This document shows, in pieces, positions 44,674 to 54,463 of a DNA stretch of 64,000 nt. Position 1 is the stretch's first letter. Each line of letters opens with the position of its first letter. A model generated the notes under the pieces. It saw nothing but the letters and a program-made list of their open reading frames with translations. It had not been told where the DNA came from and ran no database searches. The position numbers were made by a program, and so were the translations under genes. Source of the stretch: Flavipsychrobacter sp. (GTDB taxonomy: Bacteria > Bacteroidota > Bacteroidia > Chitinophagales > Chitinophagaceae); contig JARLGY010000045.1 in NCBI GenBank assembly GCA_031292525.1, positions 62,001-126,000 of the forward strand, written 5' to 3'.

Positions 44674-45525
44674 TTATTTACGGTTAAGCATTCTAAATTT
44701 TAAAGGCGACATGCCAGATGCTTTACGAAAAGAACGGATGAAATAAGATGTGTCTATATATCCCAATTCATGAGCAATTTGTTTTACATCGGCATCACTA
44801 TGATATAGCAGACGCTTGGCTTCGCTGAATATTTCTTGTTGAATCCAATATGTAGCTGTAGAGCCAGTAACTTTTTTAATGGCTTCATTTAAATAGCCTG
44901 TTGAAACATGGAGCATTGACGCATATGCTGAGGGGCTTTTGATGGTATGACTATGTGCTGCAAGCAAATTTTTAAATTGATGGGCTAGTTCAGCAGATCT
45001 GTTGTGTTTATTATCGGTAGTTTGTACAGCATTATAGGTACTGGCTGCCATTGCTGAAAATGACTGCACAAGCGTATGGATAATTGGCAGGTAAAATTTA
45101 TCGTCTTTCCGTTCAATAAATTCATTAAGCAAAAGTTCAAGCAGGGTTGAATACTGCTTTAGTTCATAATCCGATAACTCACAGGGAACTTGTAAATTTA
45201 GTTGTTCAAACACATCCCTGAATTCTGCAGCAATTAAGGATGTATCCACTGCCAGAAACCAGCCTTGAGCACTATGAGATTTTATGCGGTAATGAATTTG
45301 CGACGGTAATATATAATAAAGCTGGCCAGAAGTAAGGATGATGTCTTGAGAGTCGATCTTTAATGTTCCTGAACCTTTTGTAAGCAGGAAAAAAATATAA
45401 TGATCATCGCGGTGGGCATTAGTGCTTTCCGTTTTATTTTCGTGTTCGTCGCCTGCCAGAAAAGCCTTGATCTGCAGGCCTGCATTCGTCTTATCTTGCA
45501 AGTGGTCTACCGGAATACTTTTCAT
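44674..45525 (-). CDS. AraC-family transcriptional regulator
   Basis: A 283-residue regulator with an N-terminal cupin-type region (FLLTKGSGTLKIDSQDIIL, LYYILPSQIHYRI) and a C-terminal AraC HTH pair (YASMLHVSTGYLNEAIKKV; VKQIAHELGYIDTSYFIRSF; SGMSPLKFRM). It lies 16 bp behind the amidohydrolase gene on the same strand and probably shares its transcript. Confidence 0.92.
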   Translation of the reverse strand: MKSIPVDHLQDKTNAGLQIKAFLAGDEHENKTESTNAHRDDHYIFFLLTKGSGTLKIDSQDIILTSGQLYYILPSQIHYRIKSHSAQGWFLAVDTSLIAAEFRDVFEQLNLQVPCELSDYELKQYSTLLELLLNEFIERKDDKFYLPIIHTLVQSFSAMAASTYNAVQTTDNKHNRSAELAHQFKNLLAAHSHTIKSPSAYASMLHVSTGYLNEAIKKVTGSTATYWIQQEIFSEAKRLLYHSDADVKQIAHELGYIDTSYFIRSFRKASGMSPLKFRMLNRK

Positions 45526-45541
45526 TATGATAATAATACTT

Positions 45542-46528
45542 TTATATCTTTAATTTCAGTAGCTTATCCGCATTGCCATGAGCAATTTTCGCTACTTGTT
45601 CATCAGAAAGCTCAATTGTATTCAAAAATTCTACCCCCATCTCGTTTGTACTAAATGGATAGTCAACAGAAAACATGATATTATCAATACCAAAGGTATC
45701 TAAAGCAATTCTTAATGGAGGCTGGGTAAAAAAACCGCTGGTAGTAATATGAACTTGCTCATGAAATGTATCGGTAAGTGTGCGCTGGTTGGCGCCTCCA
45801 TTTCCCGGTTTAAATGCTTTCTCTGATCTTGCCATCATCATCGGCAGCATTTCGCCCATGTGGCCAATAATCAATTTTAGTTTAGAATATTTATCGAAGG
45901 TTCCTGAAAAAAGCAGGCGTAACACATGAAGAGCGGTTTCTGAGTGCCATCCCCAACCGTAACAAGCTAAAGCCTCTGCCATGCCTGGATGATTAGGAAG
46001 TCCGTTATAGTAAATATCAGCTACGCCTTTGGGTGGCAGGCCGGGATGCAGGTAAATGGGCACGTCCAGCTTTTCAGCGCGTTCAAATATTGGTTCAAAT
46101 TTAGGATGATCTAAAAACTGGTCCTGCGTTAACCCTCTGATCATTGCGCCTCGGAAATGGTATTCTTTTACTGCACGTTCCAATTCATCGGCCGCAGCAA
46201 GGGGAGCAGTCATCGGCAGATGCGCAAAAGCCGTAAACCGATTTTCAAAACCTGCAATCCGTTCGGCTATCATATCATTATATTGTGTAGCAAAAGCCGG
46301 GCCTTCTTGTGCGCTTAACAGGTTGGCACCTGCGCTATCCACAGATAGTACCTGCATCGTAATGCCGTTGATATCCATTGATCTCAAACGCTCCCCGGTA
46401 ATATCAGCCAGCTTGGGAGCGATCCGCTGCATAGCTGCCGATTGACCAAAACCACCCAAAGCTTCTTGGGATATTTGTTCGCTCATTTCCGGAAAGGCAA
46501 TATGTTCTTCAAGTGTAACTATTCGCAT
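45542..46528 (-). CDS. Amidohydrolase 2 (ACMSD-like decarboxylase family)
   Basis: A 328-residue TIM-barrel metalloprotein of the amidohydrolase-2 family, which includes ACMSD and hydroxybenzoate decarboxylases. It begins RIVTLEEHIAFPEM, with further motifs MRSMDI-like (LRSMDINGITMQVLS), YLHPGLPPKGV, IIGHMGEMLPMMMAR and FSVDYPFSTNE. The early metal-binding pair is E-x-H (EEH), as in decarboxylase members, rather than H-x-H. The start at 46528 directly precedes the first strand. Substrate unknown; linked to an AraC regulator. Confidence 0.88.
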   Translation of the reverse strand: MRIVTLEEHIAFPEMSEQISQEALGGFGQSAAMQRIAPKLADITGERLRSMDINGITMQVLSVDSAGANLLSAQEGPAFATQYNDMIAERIAGFENRFTAFAHLPMTAPLAAADELERAVKEYHFRGAMIRGLTQDQFLDHPKFEPIFERAEKLDVPIYLHPGLPPKGVADIYYNGLPNHPGMAEALACYGWGWHSETALHVLRLLFSGTFDKYSKLKLIIGHMGEMLPMMMARSEKAFKPGNGGANQRTLTDTFHEQVHITTSGFFTQPPLRIALDTFGIDNIMFSVDYPFSTNEMGVEFLNTIELSDEQVAKIAHGNADKLLKLKI

Positions 46529-46650
46529 GTAAATGATCGTTAAAATATCAATTGCAAAGGAACGCACTCCATCTACATCCAACAAGACACAATCAATGGC
46601 AGTTATAGGATTATTCAGGGATAATTAAATTTGACCATTGATTTTCCATG

Positions 46651-46694
46651 AAAAAAATAGCTGCTACGCGATTTGAATTGCACAGCAGCTATTT
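46651..46694 (-). terminator. Terminator of gldD
   Basis: On the minus strand AAATAGCTGCT pairs with AGCAGCTATTT over an 18-nt loop and is followed by a run of seven T. Confidence 0.85.
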
Positions 46695-46733
46695 AATTAC
46701 TATATGTATGCTTATTTCATCCCGGGCATTAGA

Positions 46734-47321
46734 TTACTGCCACCTAAGTGTCTTTAATATATGCTCTATATCGCCCCTTAAAAATTCGTTTACAGGGCGC
46801 AGGCTATCAGCATTAGGGGTTACGTCAAAGTATAGGGCACCACGCAGAAAGTGTTTTACAGAGTCAGTAGCTATAAATTGATAGGCCGATGCGGCATCGC
46901 CACCTACATGGTAAAATACACCACTTACCCCATTGGCATTGTGGAAGTATCCATCATCTATATAATCAGCCTTCTTTGTATGTACATAGGAGAGTTTATG
47001 CGAATCATCCAGCAATTTCTCAAGCGATTGATTAGGGCCAATTTCTTTATAGCTGATATATATAGTGCCGCCTAGCGTTGGAAAAACTATGTTTATCCAG
47101 TAAGGATTTTCCGGTTTCTCGCCAAAAAATGCAGTATCTCTTACAATATTTCCATATATAGGATATTCAAAACCATATGGGTATTCAGGTTTGTTAAAAG
47201 CCTGGTAACTATGCTGGGGTGTATCTATACGGAAGTAGCCTGCCGGTTTGGGAACATATGTTGTGGGGCGGCATGCAAGAATGCTCAAACACAGCAGTAC
47301 AGGTATGGTGTAGCGTAACAT
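46734..47321 (-). CDS. gldD: Gliding motility lipoprotein GldD
   Basis: A 195-residue lipoprotein. The signal MLRYTIPVLLCLSILAC ends at a lipobox cysteine. The mature part begins with RPTTYVPKPAGYFRID, a mark of GldD, and contains YPYGFEYPIYGNI, NPYWINIVFPTLGGTIYISY and a late VSGVFYHVGGDAASA. GldD is needed for gliding and T9SS function in Flavobacterium. The ATG at 47321 is chosen over 47357 because of the lipoprotein signal and the promoter box between them. No other gld gene is nearby. Confidence 0.93.
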   Translation of the reverse strand: MLRYTIPVLLCLSILACRPTTYVPKPAGYFRIDTPQHSYQAFNKPEYPYGFEYPIYGNIVRDTAFFGEKPENPYWINIVFPTLGGTIYISYKEIGPNQSLEKLLDDSHKLSYVHTKKADYIDDGYFHNANGVSGVFYHVGGDAASAYQFIATDSVKHFLRGALYFDVTPNADSLRPVNEFLRGDIEHILKTLRWQ

Positions 47322-47326
47322 GGCGT

Positions 47327-47334
47327 CAAAACTA
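47327..47334 (-). promoter_or_regulatory. TAnnTTTG box directly before gldD
   Basis: Minus-strand TAGTTTTG ends 5 nt before the gldD ATG, so a leaderless transcript is possible. Confidence 0.5.
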
Positions 47335-47529
47335 ACTAAAATAGCGCTATACTGCATATGGTGTTACTTCAAATGGATGGAGCTGTTGAATTTAATTCAC
47401 TTTCTAAAGTGTTATTCGCACATTTGATTGGTAATTGTGGCATTTCTGGATATTCCCTTTAGGGCTTAGGGCATTTTTTTATTAATTTCGCATCCTGATA
47501 TAAAAACACCCTTAAAAAAATTAAACTGA

Positions 47530-47850
47530 ATGGACGATCAGCAATTACCAGAACAACAGCAGCAGCTAAACATAGAACTTACAGAAGAAATGGCCGATGG
47601 CATTTATGCTAATCTTGCTGTTATCACCCATTCATTTGCAGAGTTTGTTGTAGACTTCGTAAATGTAATGCCCAACATGCCTAAGGCGAAGGTTAAATCG
47701 CGTGTTATCATGACCCCGCAGCATGCAAAAAGGCTGATGCGTGCACTGGTTGACAATGTGAAGCGTTTTGAAGCACAGCATGGTGTAATAAAAGACCAGG
47801 ATGCATCTGCAATGCCATTTGCATTTAACGGCCCTGCCGGACAAGCCTAA
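47530..47850 (+). CDS. DUF3467 family protein
   Basis: A 106-residue cytoplasmic protein with a Gln-rich start (MDDQQLPEQQQQLNIELTEE). The DUF3467 core reads ADGIYANLAVITHSFAEFVVDF, VKSRVIMTPQHAKRLMRAL and FEAQHGVI, a small beta-alpha domain common in Bacteroidota. Its function is not established. It lies 30 bp before guaA and may share its transcript. Confidence 0.88.
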   Translation: MDDQQLPEQQQQLNIELTEEMADGIYANLAVITHSFAEFVVDFVNVMPNMPKAKVKSRVIMTPQHAKRLMRALVDNVKRFEAQHGVIKDQDASAMPFAFNGPAGQA

Positions 47851-47880
47851 ATTAATTTTTGCCTTTATCCACTTGCCTGA

Positions 47881-49419
47881 ATGAACGATAAGATACTGAT
47901 ACTCGACTTTGGATCCCAATACACACAGCTTATAGCACGTGGTATTAGGGAGCTGAACATTTATTGCGAAATACAACCTTGCACAAAACCAATAGTGTAT
48001 GATGCCTCTATGAAGGGTATTATACTTAGTGGCAGCCCCTATTCTGTAAACGATGCGGCGGCGCCCAAACCAGATATTAAGGAGATGGGCAACCACCTGC
48101 CGGTACTGGGCGTGTGCTATGGTGCGCAATTACTGGCCCAGCAATGGGGTGGAGAAGTGGGCAAATCGGCACACCGGGAATTTGGCCGTGCGCATTTGCA
48201 GGATGTAAGTACTGATGCATTGTTTGCTACTATACCTAATAACAGCCAGGTATGGATGAGCCATGGTGATAGTATAAAGACTCTTCCGGCAGGTTTTGAA
48301 CTGATAGCAAAAACAGAAAGTATACCTGTAGCTGCGTTTAAGGCAAGTAAAGATTTTGCAAAGAATGCAGTTTATGGCATTCAGTTTCACCCGGAGGTAA
48401 CACATAGTACCGATGGGCGCCAACTGCTAAAGAACTTTGTTGTAGATGTTTGCGGTTGCAAACAAGACTGGACACCTGCAGGTTACATACAAGAAACAGT
48501 GGCACGCCTGAAAAAACAATTAGGCGATAGCAAAGTAGTAATGGCGCTGAGTGGTGGTGTGGACTCTACCGTTGCAGCTACGCTGATACACCGTGCTATT
48601 GGCGACAATCTTTACTGCATATTTGTAGATAATGGCTTGCTGCGCAAAGATGAATACAAACAAGTACTGGATGGTTACAGTCATCTTGGACTGAACACAA
48701 AAGGCGTTGATGCCCATGAGCGTTTTTATAAGGAACTGGGCGGAGTTACAGATCCTGAACAAAAAAGAAAGATCATAGGCCGGTTGTTTATAGAAGTCTT
48801 TCATGAAGAAGCAATACAGCTGAAGGATGTGAGTTATCTTGGCCAAGGCACTATTTATCCTGATGTGATAGAATCAGTATCGGTGAACGGACCTTCGGCT
48901 ACCATCAAATCGCACCATAATGTGGGTGGCTTGCCAGAGATCATGCACATGGAGCTCGTGGAACCGCTGCGCTTTCTGTTTAAAGATGAGGTACGCAAAA
49001 TAGGTCGTGAATTGGGTATTGATGATGTATTCATCAGTCGCCATCCTTTCCCTGGGCCGGGCCTGGGTATAAGAGTGCTGGGTGCTATAACCGAAGAGAA
49101 AGTAAAAATGCTGCAGGAAGCAGATGCCATATACATACAGCACCTTCGGGATAGCGAACTATATAATAAAGTATGGCAGGCCGGTACCATATTATTACCG
49201 GTACAGAGTGTTGGTGTAATGGGCGATGAACGCACATATGAATACACTGTTGCTCTGCGCGCTGTAACGTCTGTTGATGGTATGACCGCCGACTGGGCAC
49301 ACCTGCCTTACGACTTCCTGGCAAGGGTTTCTAACGACATCATTAATAGGGTAAGAGGTATCAACAGGGTGGTCTATGACATTAGCTCAAAACCGCCTGC
49401 TACCATTGAGTGGGAATAG
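47881..49419 (+). CDS. guaA: GMP synthase (glutamine-hydrolysing)
   Basis: A 512-residue two-domain enzyme that aminates XMP to GMP. The class-I glutaminase domain has the catalytic cysteine C79 in [12 protein letters not shown] and the His-Glu pair in FHPEVTHS. The ATP-pyrophosphatase domain starts with [15 protein letters not shown], followed by HNVGGLPE and the dimerisation region [10 protein letters not shown]. The C-terminus ends KPPATIEWE, as expected. Complete. Confidence 0.98.
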   Translation: MNDKILILDFGSQYTQLIARGIRELNIYCEIQPCTKPIVYDASMKGIILSGSPYSVNDAAAPKPDIKEMGNHLPVLGVCYGAQLLAQQWGGEVGKSAHREFGRAHLQDVSTDALFATIPNNSQVWMSHGDSIKTLPAGFELIAKTESIPVAAFKASKDFAKNAVYGIQFHPEVTHSTDGRQLLKNFVVDVCGCKQDWTPAGYIQETVARLKKQLGDSKVVMALSGGVDSTVAATLIHRAIGDNLYCIFVDNGLLRKDEYKQVLDGYSHLGLNTKGVDAHERFYKELGGVTDPEQKRKIIGRLFIEVFHEEAIQLKDVSYLGQGTIYPDVIESVSVNGPSATIKSHHNVGGLPEIMHMELVEPLRFLFKDEVRKIGRELGIDDVFISRHPFPGPGLGIRVLGAITEEKVKMLQEADAIYIQHLRDSELYNKVWQAGTILLPVQSVGVMGDERTYEYTVALRAVTSVDGMTADWAHLPYDFLARVSNDIINRVRGINRVVYDISSKPPATIEWE

Positions 49420-49435
49420 TACTACAAACTGCATC

Positions 49436-50713
49436 ATGAAACTACGTTTGTTACCTGCTTTTATTCTATTGGGAGTTTCCGTGCCTTGCGTTGTGCAAGC
49501 ACAGTTTCTTGGCGGGCTATTCGGATCGAGGCACAAGCAAAAATACAAACATGTGCAGCCCAAGCCACAACCCAAGACTGTTGTAAAAAAGAGACAGGAA
49601 GTAACCTATCCTGAAACAGTTAGAAAAAACCGTTACAGAATAGATGTACTTGCCCCGTTGTACCTGGACGACTTAGTGAACGACGGTAAACTAGCATACA
49701 AGGATAAAATGCCTGACAAGGCTACAACCGGCGTTGCATTTTGCCAGGGTGCCTTGCTGGCTATGGATACGTTAAAAGCAATGGGCTACGATATGGACGT
49801 ATTCATACATGATGTGAATACTCAATCTGGTTTCCCATCGGGGCTTATAGGTAACAAACAGCTAGATACCAGCAGTCTTATTATTGGCGCAGTAGGATCA
49901 AAAGATATACAAGACGTTGCGGCTTTTGCAAAGAAGCAGCATATTAATTTTATTTCTGCGCTATCAGCCTCAGATGCCGATGTGAAGGATGACAAATACT
50001 TTACGCTACTACAGCCCAGCCTGCAACAGCACTGTGCATTCATAAAAAAAGAATTGCAGAAGAAGACCCCTAGCGACAAAATCACGCTGTTTTACCGCAC
50101 AGATGTGACAGCTGATGATAATGCATATCATTATCTGCAAACAAAAGACACGGCATGGGGTGCAAGGAAGGTTTTATGCAATGCTATGCCCGACAAGGCT
50201 GTATTGGATATGCTATTCGACCGCACAATTAGCAACGTGGTAGTAATGAGCATAACTGACATTGCTTATGCGCAGAAATTACTGGAACTGTTAGATCATG
50301 ACTATCCAGACTACCATTTTGAAGTATATGGTATGCCATCGTGGAAGGGCATGTCTTCTATACATAAAACGGAAGCAATGGCCAATATCGGTATCAATAT
50401 ATCGGCACCATTTTATTTTAACCAAAATAGTACTACAGGCAAGTACTTGGAACGCAGTTTTAAAAACAAATTTAACGGGCATACAGGTGAAATGGTGTAC
50501 CGCGGCTACGAAACAGTTTTCTGGTACGCCACACTATTGCATAAATATGGTACCATATTTAATACCCATGTAGCAGACAATGCGAACACTCCCTTCACCA
50601 AATTCTCAATAAAACCGGAATGGGATAAAAATCTTGATTTCCTCTATAACCAGAACGAGCATCTATACTTATACCGATATCAGGGTGGATCTTATATGGT
50701 AGCAGAGCAATAA
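49436..50713 (+). CDS. Periplasmic-binding-protein-fold protein (type I)
   Basis: A 425-residue exported protein. From the ATG at 49436 it opens with a signal peptide (MKLRLLPAFILLGVSVPCVV) and a Gly-rich/basic linker (HKQKYKHVQPKPQPKTV). Residues about 75-400 follow the type-I periplasmic-binding or LivJ/LpoA pattern: IDVLAPLYLDDL, a gap, then SLIIGAVGSKDIQDVAAFAK, and a last third with YRGYETVFWYATLLHK. No permease or ATPase genes are nearby, so it may be an envelope sensor or scaffold rather than an ABC transporter. It lies 16 bp behind guaA. Confidence 0.72.
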   Translation: MKLRLLPAFILLGVSVPCVVQAQFLGGLFGSRHKQKYKHVQPKPQPKTVVKKRQEVTYPETVRKNRYRIDVLAPLYLDDLVNDGKLAYKDKMPDKATTGVAFCQGALLAMDTLKAMGYDMDVFIHDVNTQSGFPSGLIGNKQLDTSSLIIGAVGSKDIQDVAAFAKKQHINFISALSASDADVKDDKYFTLLQPSLQQHCAFIKKELQKKTPSDKITLFYRTDVTADDNAYHYLQTKDTAWGARKVLCNAMPDKAVLDMLFDRTISNVVVMSITDIAYAQKLLELLDHDYPDYHFEVYGMPSWKGMSSIHKTEAMANIGINISAPFYFNQNSTTGKYLERSFKNKFNGHTGEMVYRGYETVFWYATLLHKYGTIFNTHVADNANTPFTKFSIKPEWDKNLDFLYNQNEHLYLYRYQGGSYMVAEQ

Positions 50714-50875
50714 AGGATGTTTTATGCAATGGTCTGGTGACCGATCCCATTTAACTAATACAGTATTTGATATGCATCTGATTTTTATTTATCGTGAAGG
50801 TATTATACATAAAACTCTTTAAGCGCATCTTTCTTATACAAGAAAATAGCAGCCCAAGAAGAAGGTAAATTAGAT

Positions 50876-52030
50876 TTAATGATGCACTTGAGTAGGCAAT
50901 TGCACCTCACTCACAGCCTGGTTAGCTTTATTCATTTCAGCTATTAATTGCTGGTTGCGTTCCAGCTTGTTTTTGCGCAAGAAGTAGAGCACGCCAAACA
51001 AGCCAATAGAGATGCTCAGGATACAAGCAATACCAATATTAGGGTCAGCATCTTGCACCAGCAGAGCAACAGTAATAATAAGTATGTTTGAAGTAACCAG
51101 TATGCTCACGGCTTGTGAGTGGTTATAACCAGCATCCAGCAACAAGTGATGCAGGTGGGTACGGTCGGCAGCAAAGGGGGAGCCCCCTTTACGCATACGG
51201 TTAAGAAATACCCTGAACGAATCGAACACAGGAACAAAAAGGATAGACAATGCAACCAGTAGCGCGCCTTTGTGCGAGTGTACAATTGTCCCCAATGGCG
51301 TATTTACATTATAGGCATGCACAAACTGTATGGACAAAATTGAGAGTATAAATCCTATAACCAGTGAGCCGGTATCGCCCATAAAAATTTTAGCAGGAGA
51401 CAGGTTATAACGTAAAAAACCGATCAGCGCTCCCATAAGACTAAATGCGATTGCAGCTTCGCCTACATTGCCGGTAAGTGCCAATACTAAACCCAGGCAA
51501 AGCGAACACAGAACACCTAACGAGCCAGCAAGGCCATCTATGCCATCTATAAGGTTAATAGCATTGGTAACAAACATGCAACCTACGGTAGTAAAAGCTA
51601 TGCTTATCCACAGCGGCATCTCATATATGCCTAGTATGCCATGCAGCGAACTGATACGAATATCGGCAACCGAAATAGTAATAATAGATGCTATAAACTG
51701 AGCTAAAAATTTCTTGGATGGGGTTATACCTACAAGGTCATCTGTAACACCGGTGATAAATAGCACAAGTGCAGATACAAGTATGATATTCCATTTATCA
51801 AACAGCTGGGGAGTGACAAAAAAAGTGCAAGCAATAGCAAAAGAAAGAAAAATGCCTATGCCACCCAGGTTGGGTATAATGGTAAGGTGGATCTTTCGTT
51901 TATTATCAGGTATATCAAATAACTTCTTGCGATTAGCTATGTATATAATCCTGGGAATAGATGCCATGCACATAAGTAGCGTACAGAAAAATATAAGCGG
52001 ATATAAAATGTATGCTGCTAATACAATCAT
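50876..52030 (-). CDS. wecA: Undecaprenyl-phosphate sugar-1-phosphate transferase (WecA/MraY family)
   Basis: A 384-residue membrane protein of the GT4 polyprenyl-phosphate transferase family, which starts glycan assembly on undecaprenyl phosphate. It has about eleven hydrophobic segments. Catalytic-loop motifs are NAINLIDGIDGLAGSLG (DD-like region), ITGVTDDLVGITPSKK and FMGDTGSLVIGF; a late HLHHLLLDAG matches the HIHH-type motif. The family resemblance is to WecA rather than MraY (no MraY-specific cell-wall cluster). It stands 191 bp downstream of the wecB homologue. Confidence 0.9.
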   Translation of the reverse strand: MIVLAAYILYPLIFFCTLLMCMASIPRIIYIANRKKLFDIPDNKRKIHLTIIPNLGGIGIFLSFAIACTFFVTPQLFDKWNIILVSALVLFITGVTDDLVGITPSKKFLAQFIASIITISVADIRISSLHGILGIYEMPLWISIAFTTVGCMFVTNAINLIDGIDGLAGSLGVLCSLCLGLVLALTGNVGEAAIAFSLMGALIGFLRYNLSPAKIFMGDTGSLVIGFILSILSIQFVHAYNVNTPLGTIVHSHKGALLVALSILFVPVFDSFRVFLNRMRKGGSPFAADRTHLHHLLLDAGYNHSQAVSILVTSNILIITVALLVQDADPNIGIACILSISIGLFGVLYFLRKNKLERNQQLIAEMNKANQAVSEVQLPTQVHH

Positions 52031-52221
52031 AATGTTATCTAATGCTATATCCCTGGTTTATAGTTGACGTACCTATCCGTTTGAAGGTATTTTGTATGCC
52101 TATAAAATATAATAAAAGTTATTACAGTTATCAAATATACAATAATATCCCAGCCTGCAAAGCAAATAACAAATTGATAAGGATTGGCAATACGCTTAAC
52201 TGAAAAGACCTAAGGGAAAGA

Positions 52222-53307
52222 TCATTTTATGTGCTTTATCGCCGCTATGATACGGGATGCGGCCTTACCATCCCAGAGGTAGGGGATGTTTCCTTTTTTC
52301 CAATTACCAGTGTGCAGCAGATCAAACATCAGTCGCAGCTCATTTAGGTTGCCGGCAATAATTTTATTGGTGCCTACTGTAAATGTTTCCAGTCTTTCTT
52401 TATTGTTATTGATAGTGATGCAAGGCACATGCATCATAGTGCTATCTTCCTGCAATTCTACAGAATCTGTAATAACTACTTTGGCGTGTTTTACCAGGTA
52501 AGATAAATGAAGGAAATCCATCGGTTTTGTCAGCACCAGGTTCTCTGCTCTTATATTAGACTGTTCAATCACCTCAATCACCTTATTATTTACCGGGAAT
52601 ATAATAGGCATTCCCTGCGAAATATCTATTATGCAATTCAGTATCTCTTTGAGTATTGCAGCAGATAATACTTCGCGTTGGTAAACAAATACAATGTAGC
52701 CCTGTGGTTTAAGATTTAATTTCTTCCACAAAAGTGGCTGTACAAAATGGGGCGATAACTTCAATAGTGAATCGACCCTGACGTTACCTACAAAGAAGAT
52801 ATTTGATTCTGATACCCCGGCCTTCCGTAAGTTATCGTTAGCAGAGTGTGCGCTGGTGAAGTAATAGTTTGTTACCGCATCGGTCACGATCCTGTTCACC
52901 TCCTCTGGTTTTGAAATGTCGTGACTGCGCAGCCCAGCATCTACATGACCAATATCTACCTGCCTTAGCTTTTTGGCTGCCACACCGCACCCCATGGCTG
53001 CATTGGAATCACCAATCAACAATATCAGTTTAGGCGGACTCACCGAAAGTATTTTTTCGTAGCGCACCATTATAGTGGCTGTTTGCTCTACAGGTGTACC
53101 ACTGCCGGTCTCCAGGTTGATGTGCGGTTTTTCTATACCCAGTTTTGAGTAAATGTTACCATTGAGTACTTTATCGTTATGATGGCCTGTAAAAATATAC
53201 CTGTATTTAATATCGGTGCCTTTGTGGTGTTCTTTCCGAATAGCCTCCAATATGGGGGCTATCTTCATGAAGTCTGAATGTTCTCCGGCAATGATATCAA
53301 TCAGCAT
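52222..53307 (-). CDS. wecB: UDP-N-acetylglucosamine 2-epimerase-like protein (WecB family)
   Basis: A 361-residue GT-B-fold protein. WecB motifs seen are VDAGLRSHDISKPEEVNRIV, where the usual HVEAGLR glutamate is an aspartate, plus YFTSAHSANDNLRKAGV, FFVGNVRVDSLL and VVITDSVELQEDSTMMHVPC (family form TDSGGxQEE). Three conserved catalytic positions are therefore changed. The enzyme family makes UDP-ManNAc for surface glycans. Activity should be treated as uncertain. Confidence 0.82.
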   Translation of the reverse strand: MLIDIIAGEHSDFMKIAPILEAIRKEHHKGTDIKYRYIFTGHHNDKVLNGNIYSKLGIEKPHINLETGSGTPVEQTATIMVRYEKILSVSPPKLILLIGDSNAAMGCGVAAKKLRQVDIGHVDAGLRSHDISKPEEVNRIVTDAVTNYYFTSAHSANDNLRKAGVSESNIFFVGNVRVDSLLKLSPHFVQPLLWKKLNLKPQGYIVFVYQREVLSAAILKEILNCIIDISQGMPIIFPVNNKVIEVIEQSNIRAENLVLTKPMDFLHLSYLVKHAKVVITDSVELQEDSTMMHVPCITINNNKERLETFTVGTNKIIAGNLNELRLMFDLLHTGNWKKGNIPYLWDGKAASRIIAAIKHIK

Positions 53308-53489
53308 AATGTGTAAGGTATTGCCGCCGAGTAAGCTGTGGCAATGTTTGGGTGCGGCTATCCCGCAATTTTGCTGTAAATATAATATAGCCCTAGGCCC
53401 TGTCTGTTTTTATATTTCCACATTTGGGTGTTTTCTATCCACATGTGTCATTTTACAGAATTTGCAATTCCGGATATTTTACCTTATAA

Positions 53490-54419
53490 CTATCCAACAT
53501 TCTTTTGAGATGCATCAAAATCCTGCACAAAACGATACAGGTTAAACTCTGGCTGTTCCAAGGCCTCGGCAAGGGCGGCTTGCAATACCTTTCTATTTAT
53601 GCTTTTCATTCTTTTTTCTTGTAGTAGTTGCCAGCATTTATCGGCAAGTAAATAGGCCATTCTTGCATTGGTTTTCCCAGTTTCCAGGTATGTGGTTATC
53701 TCACCGGCAAGTTCTGCAATGCCCGTATGCGATGTAGCAATAGTCTTTAGCACGGGTATTTCTTTATCTCCGTCGGCTTTTTCGTGTACCAGTATCCTCA
53801 AGTTGTTATAGAGTGCATTTGCCTCGTCGCGGTCTGCTTTATTTACTACAAACATATTGGCAATCTCCATTATTCCTGCTTTCAATGTTTGCACCACATC
53901 GCCACCTTCTGGTACAAGGGTCACTATAGTGCAGTCTGCCAGGCCTGCAATGTCAATTTCACTCTGGCCTACACCCACGGTCTCTACCAATACAAGGTCG
54001 TATCCTGCGTTCTTCACAACATCAGTTATCTCTATGATCTTGGAGTTGAGTCCACCCAACGCCCCACGACTTGCCAGGGAACGTATGAACACATTGGGGT
54101 TTGTATAAAATTCATTCATTCTTATCCTGTCGCCCAATAGTGCACCATAATTAAATGGAGATGAAGGATCGACAGCAATGACGGCTATTTTTTTATTTTC
54201 ATTCAGCCAATAGCGCAGCAGGGCATTTACCAGGGTGCTTTTACCAGCACCGGGTGGTCCGGTAATTCCTATTACGTTAGTCTTTTCTGTTTCAGGTAGT
54301 TGCAACAGTAGCTCATTGTACCCCGGCAGTTCATTTTCAACTAAAGTAATTGCCCTGGCCAGTGCTTTCTGGTCACCATTGCTTATCTGTCGCCAAAGTT
54401 GTTTTATTTTGTCCTGCAC
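53490..54419 (-). CDS. meaB: MeaB/ArgK family GTPase
   Basis: A 309-residue G3E-type GTPase that guards methylmalonyl-CoA mutase. Motifs are the P-loop GPPGAGKSTLVNALL, VIAVDPSSPFNYGALLGDRI, DLVLVETVGVGQSEIDIA (switch) and FVVNKADRDEANALY. The C-terminal helical tail is complete. The start is GTG at 54419, with the TATTTTTG box at 54469-54476. No mutase gene is in the window. Confidence 0.93.
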   Translation of the reverse strand: MQDKIKQLWRQISNGDQKALARAITLVENELPGYNELLLQLPETEKTNVIGITGPPGAGKSTLVNALLRYWLNENKKIAVIAVDPSSPFNYGALLGDRIRMNEFYTNPNVFIRSLASRGALGGLNSKIIEITDVVKNAGYDLVLVETVGVGQSEIDIAGLADCTIVTLVPEGGDVVQTLKAGIMEIANMFVVNKADRDEANALYNNLRILVHEKADGDKEIPVLKTIATSHTGIAELAGEITTYLETGKTNARMAYLLADKCWQLLQEKRMKSINRKVLQAALAEALEQPEFNLYRFVQDFDASQKNVG

Positions 54420-54463
54420 TAAATAAGATTTTCAACCGTTTACAATCTCCATAAACAGTCTTC

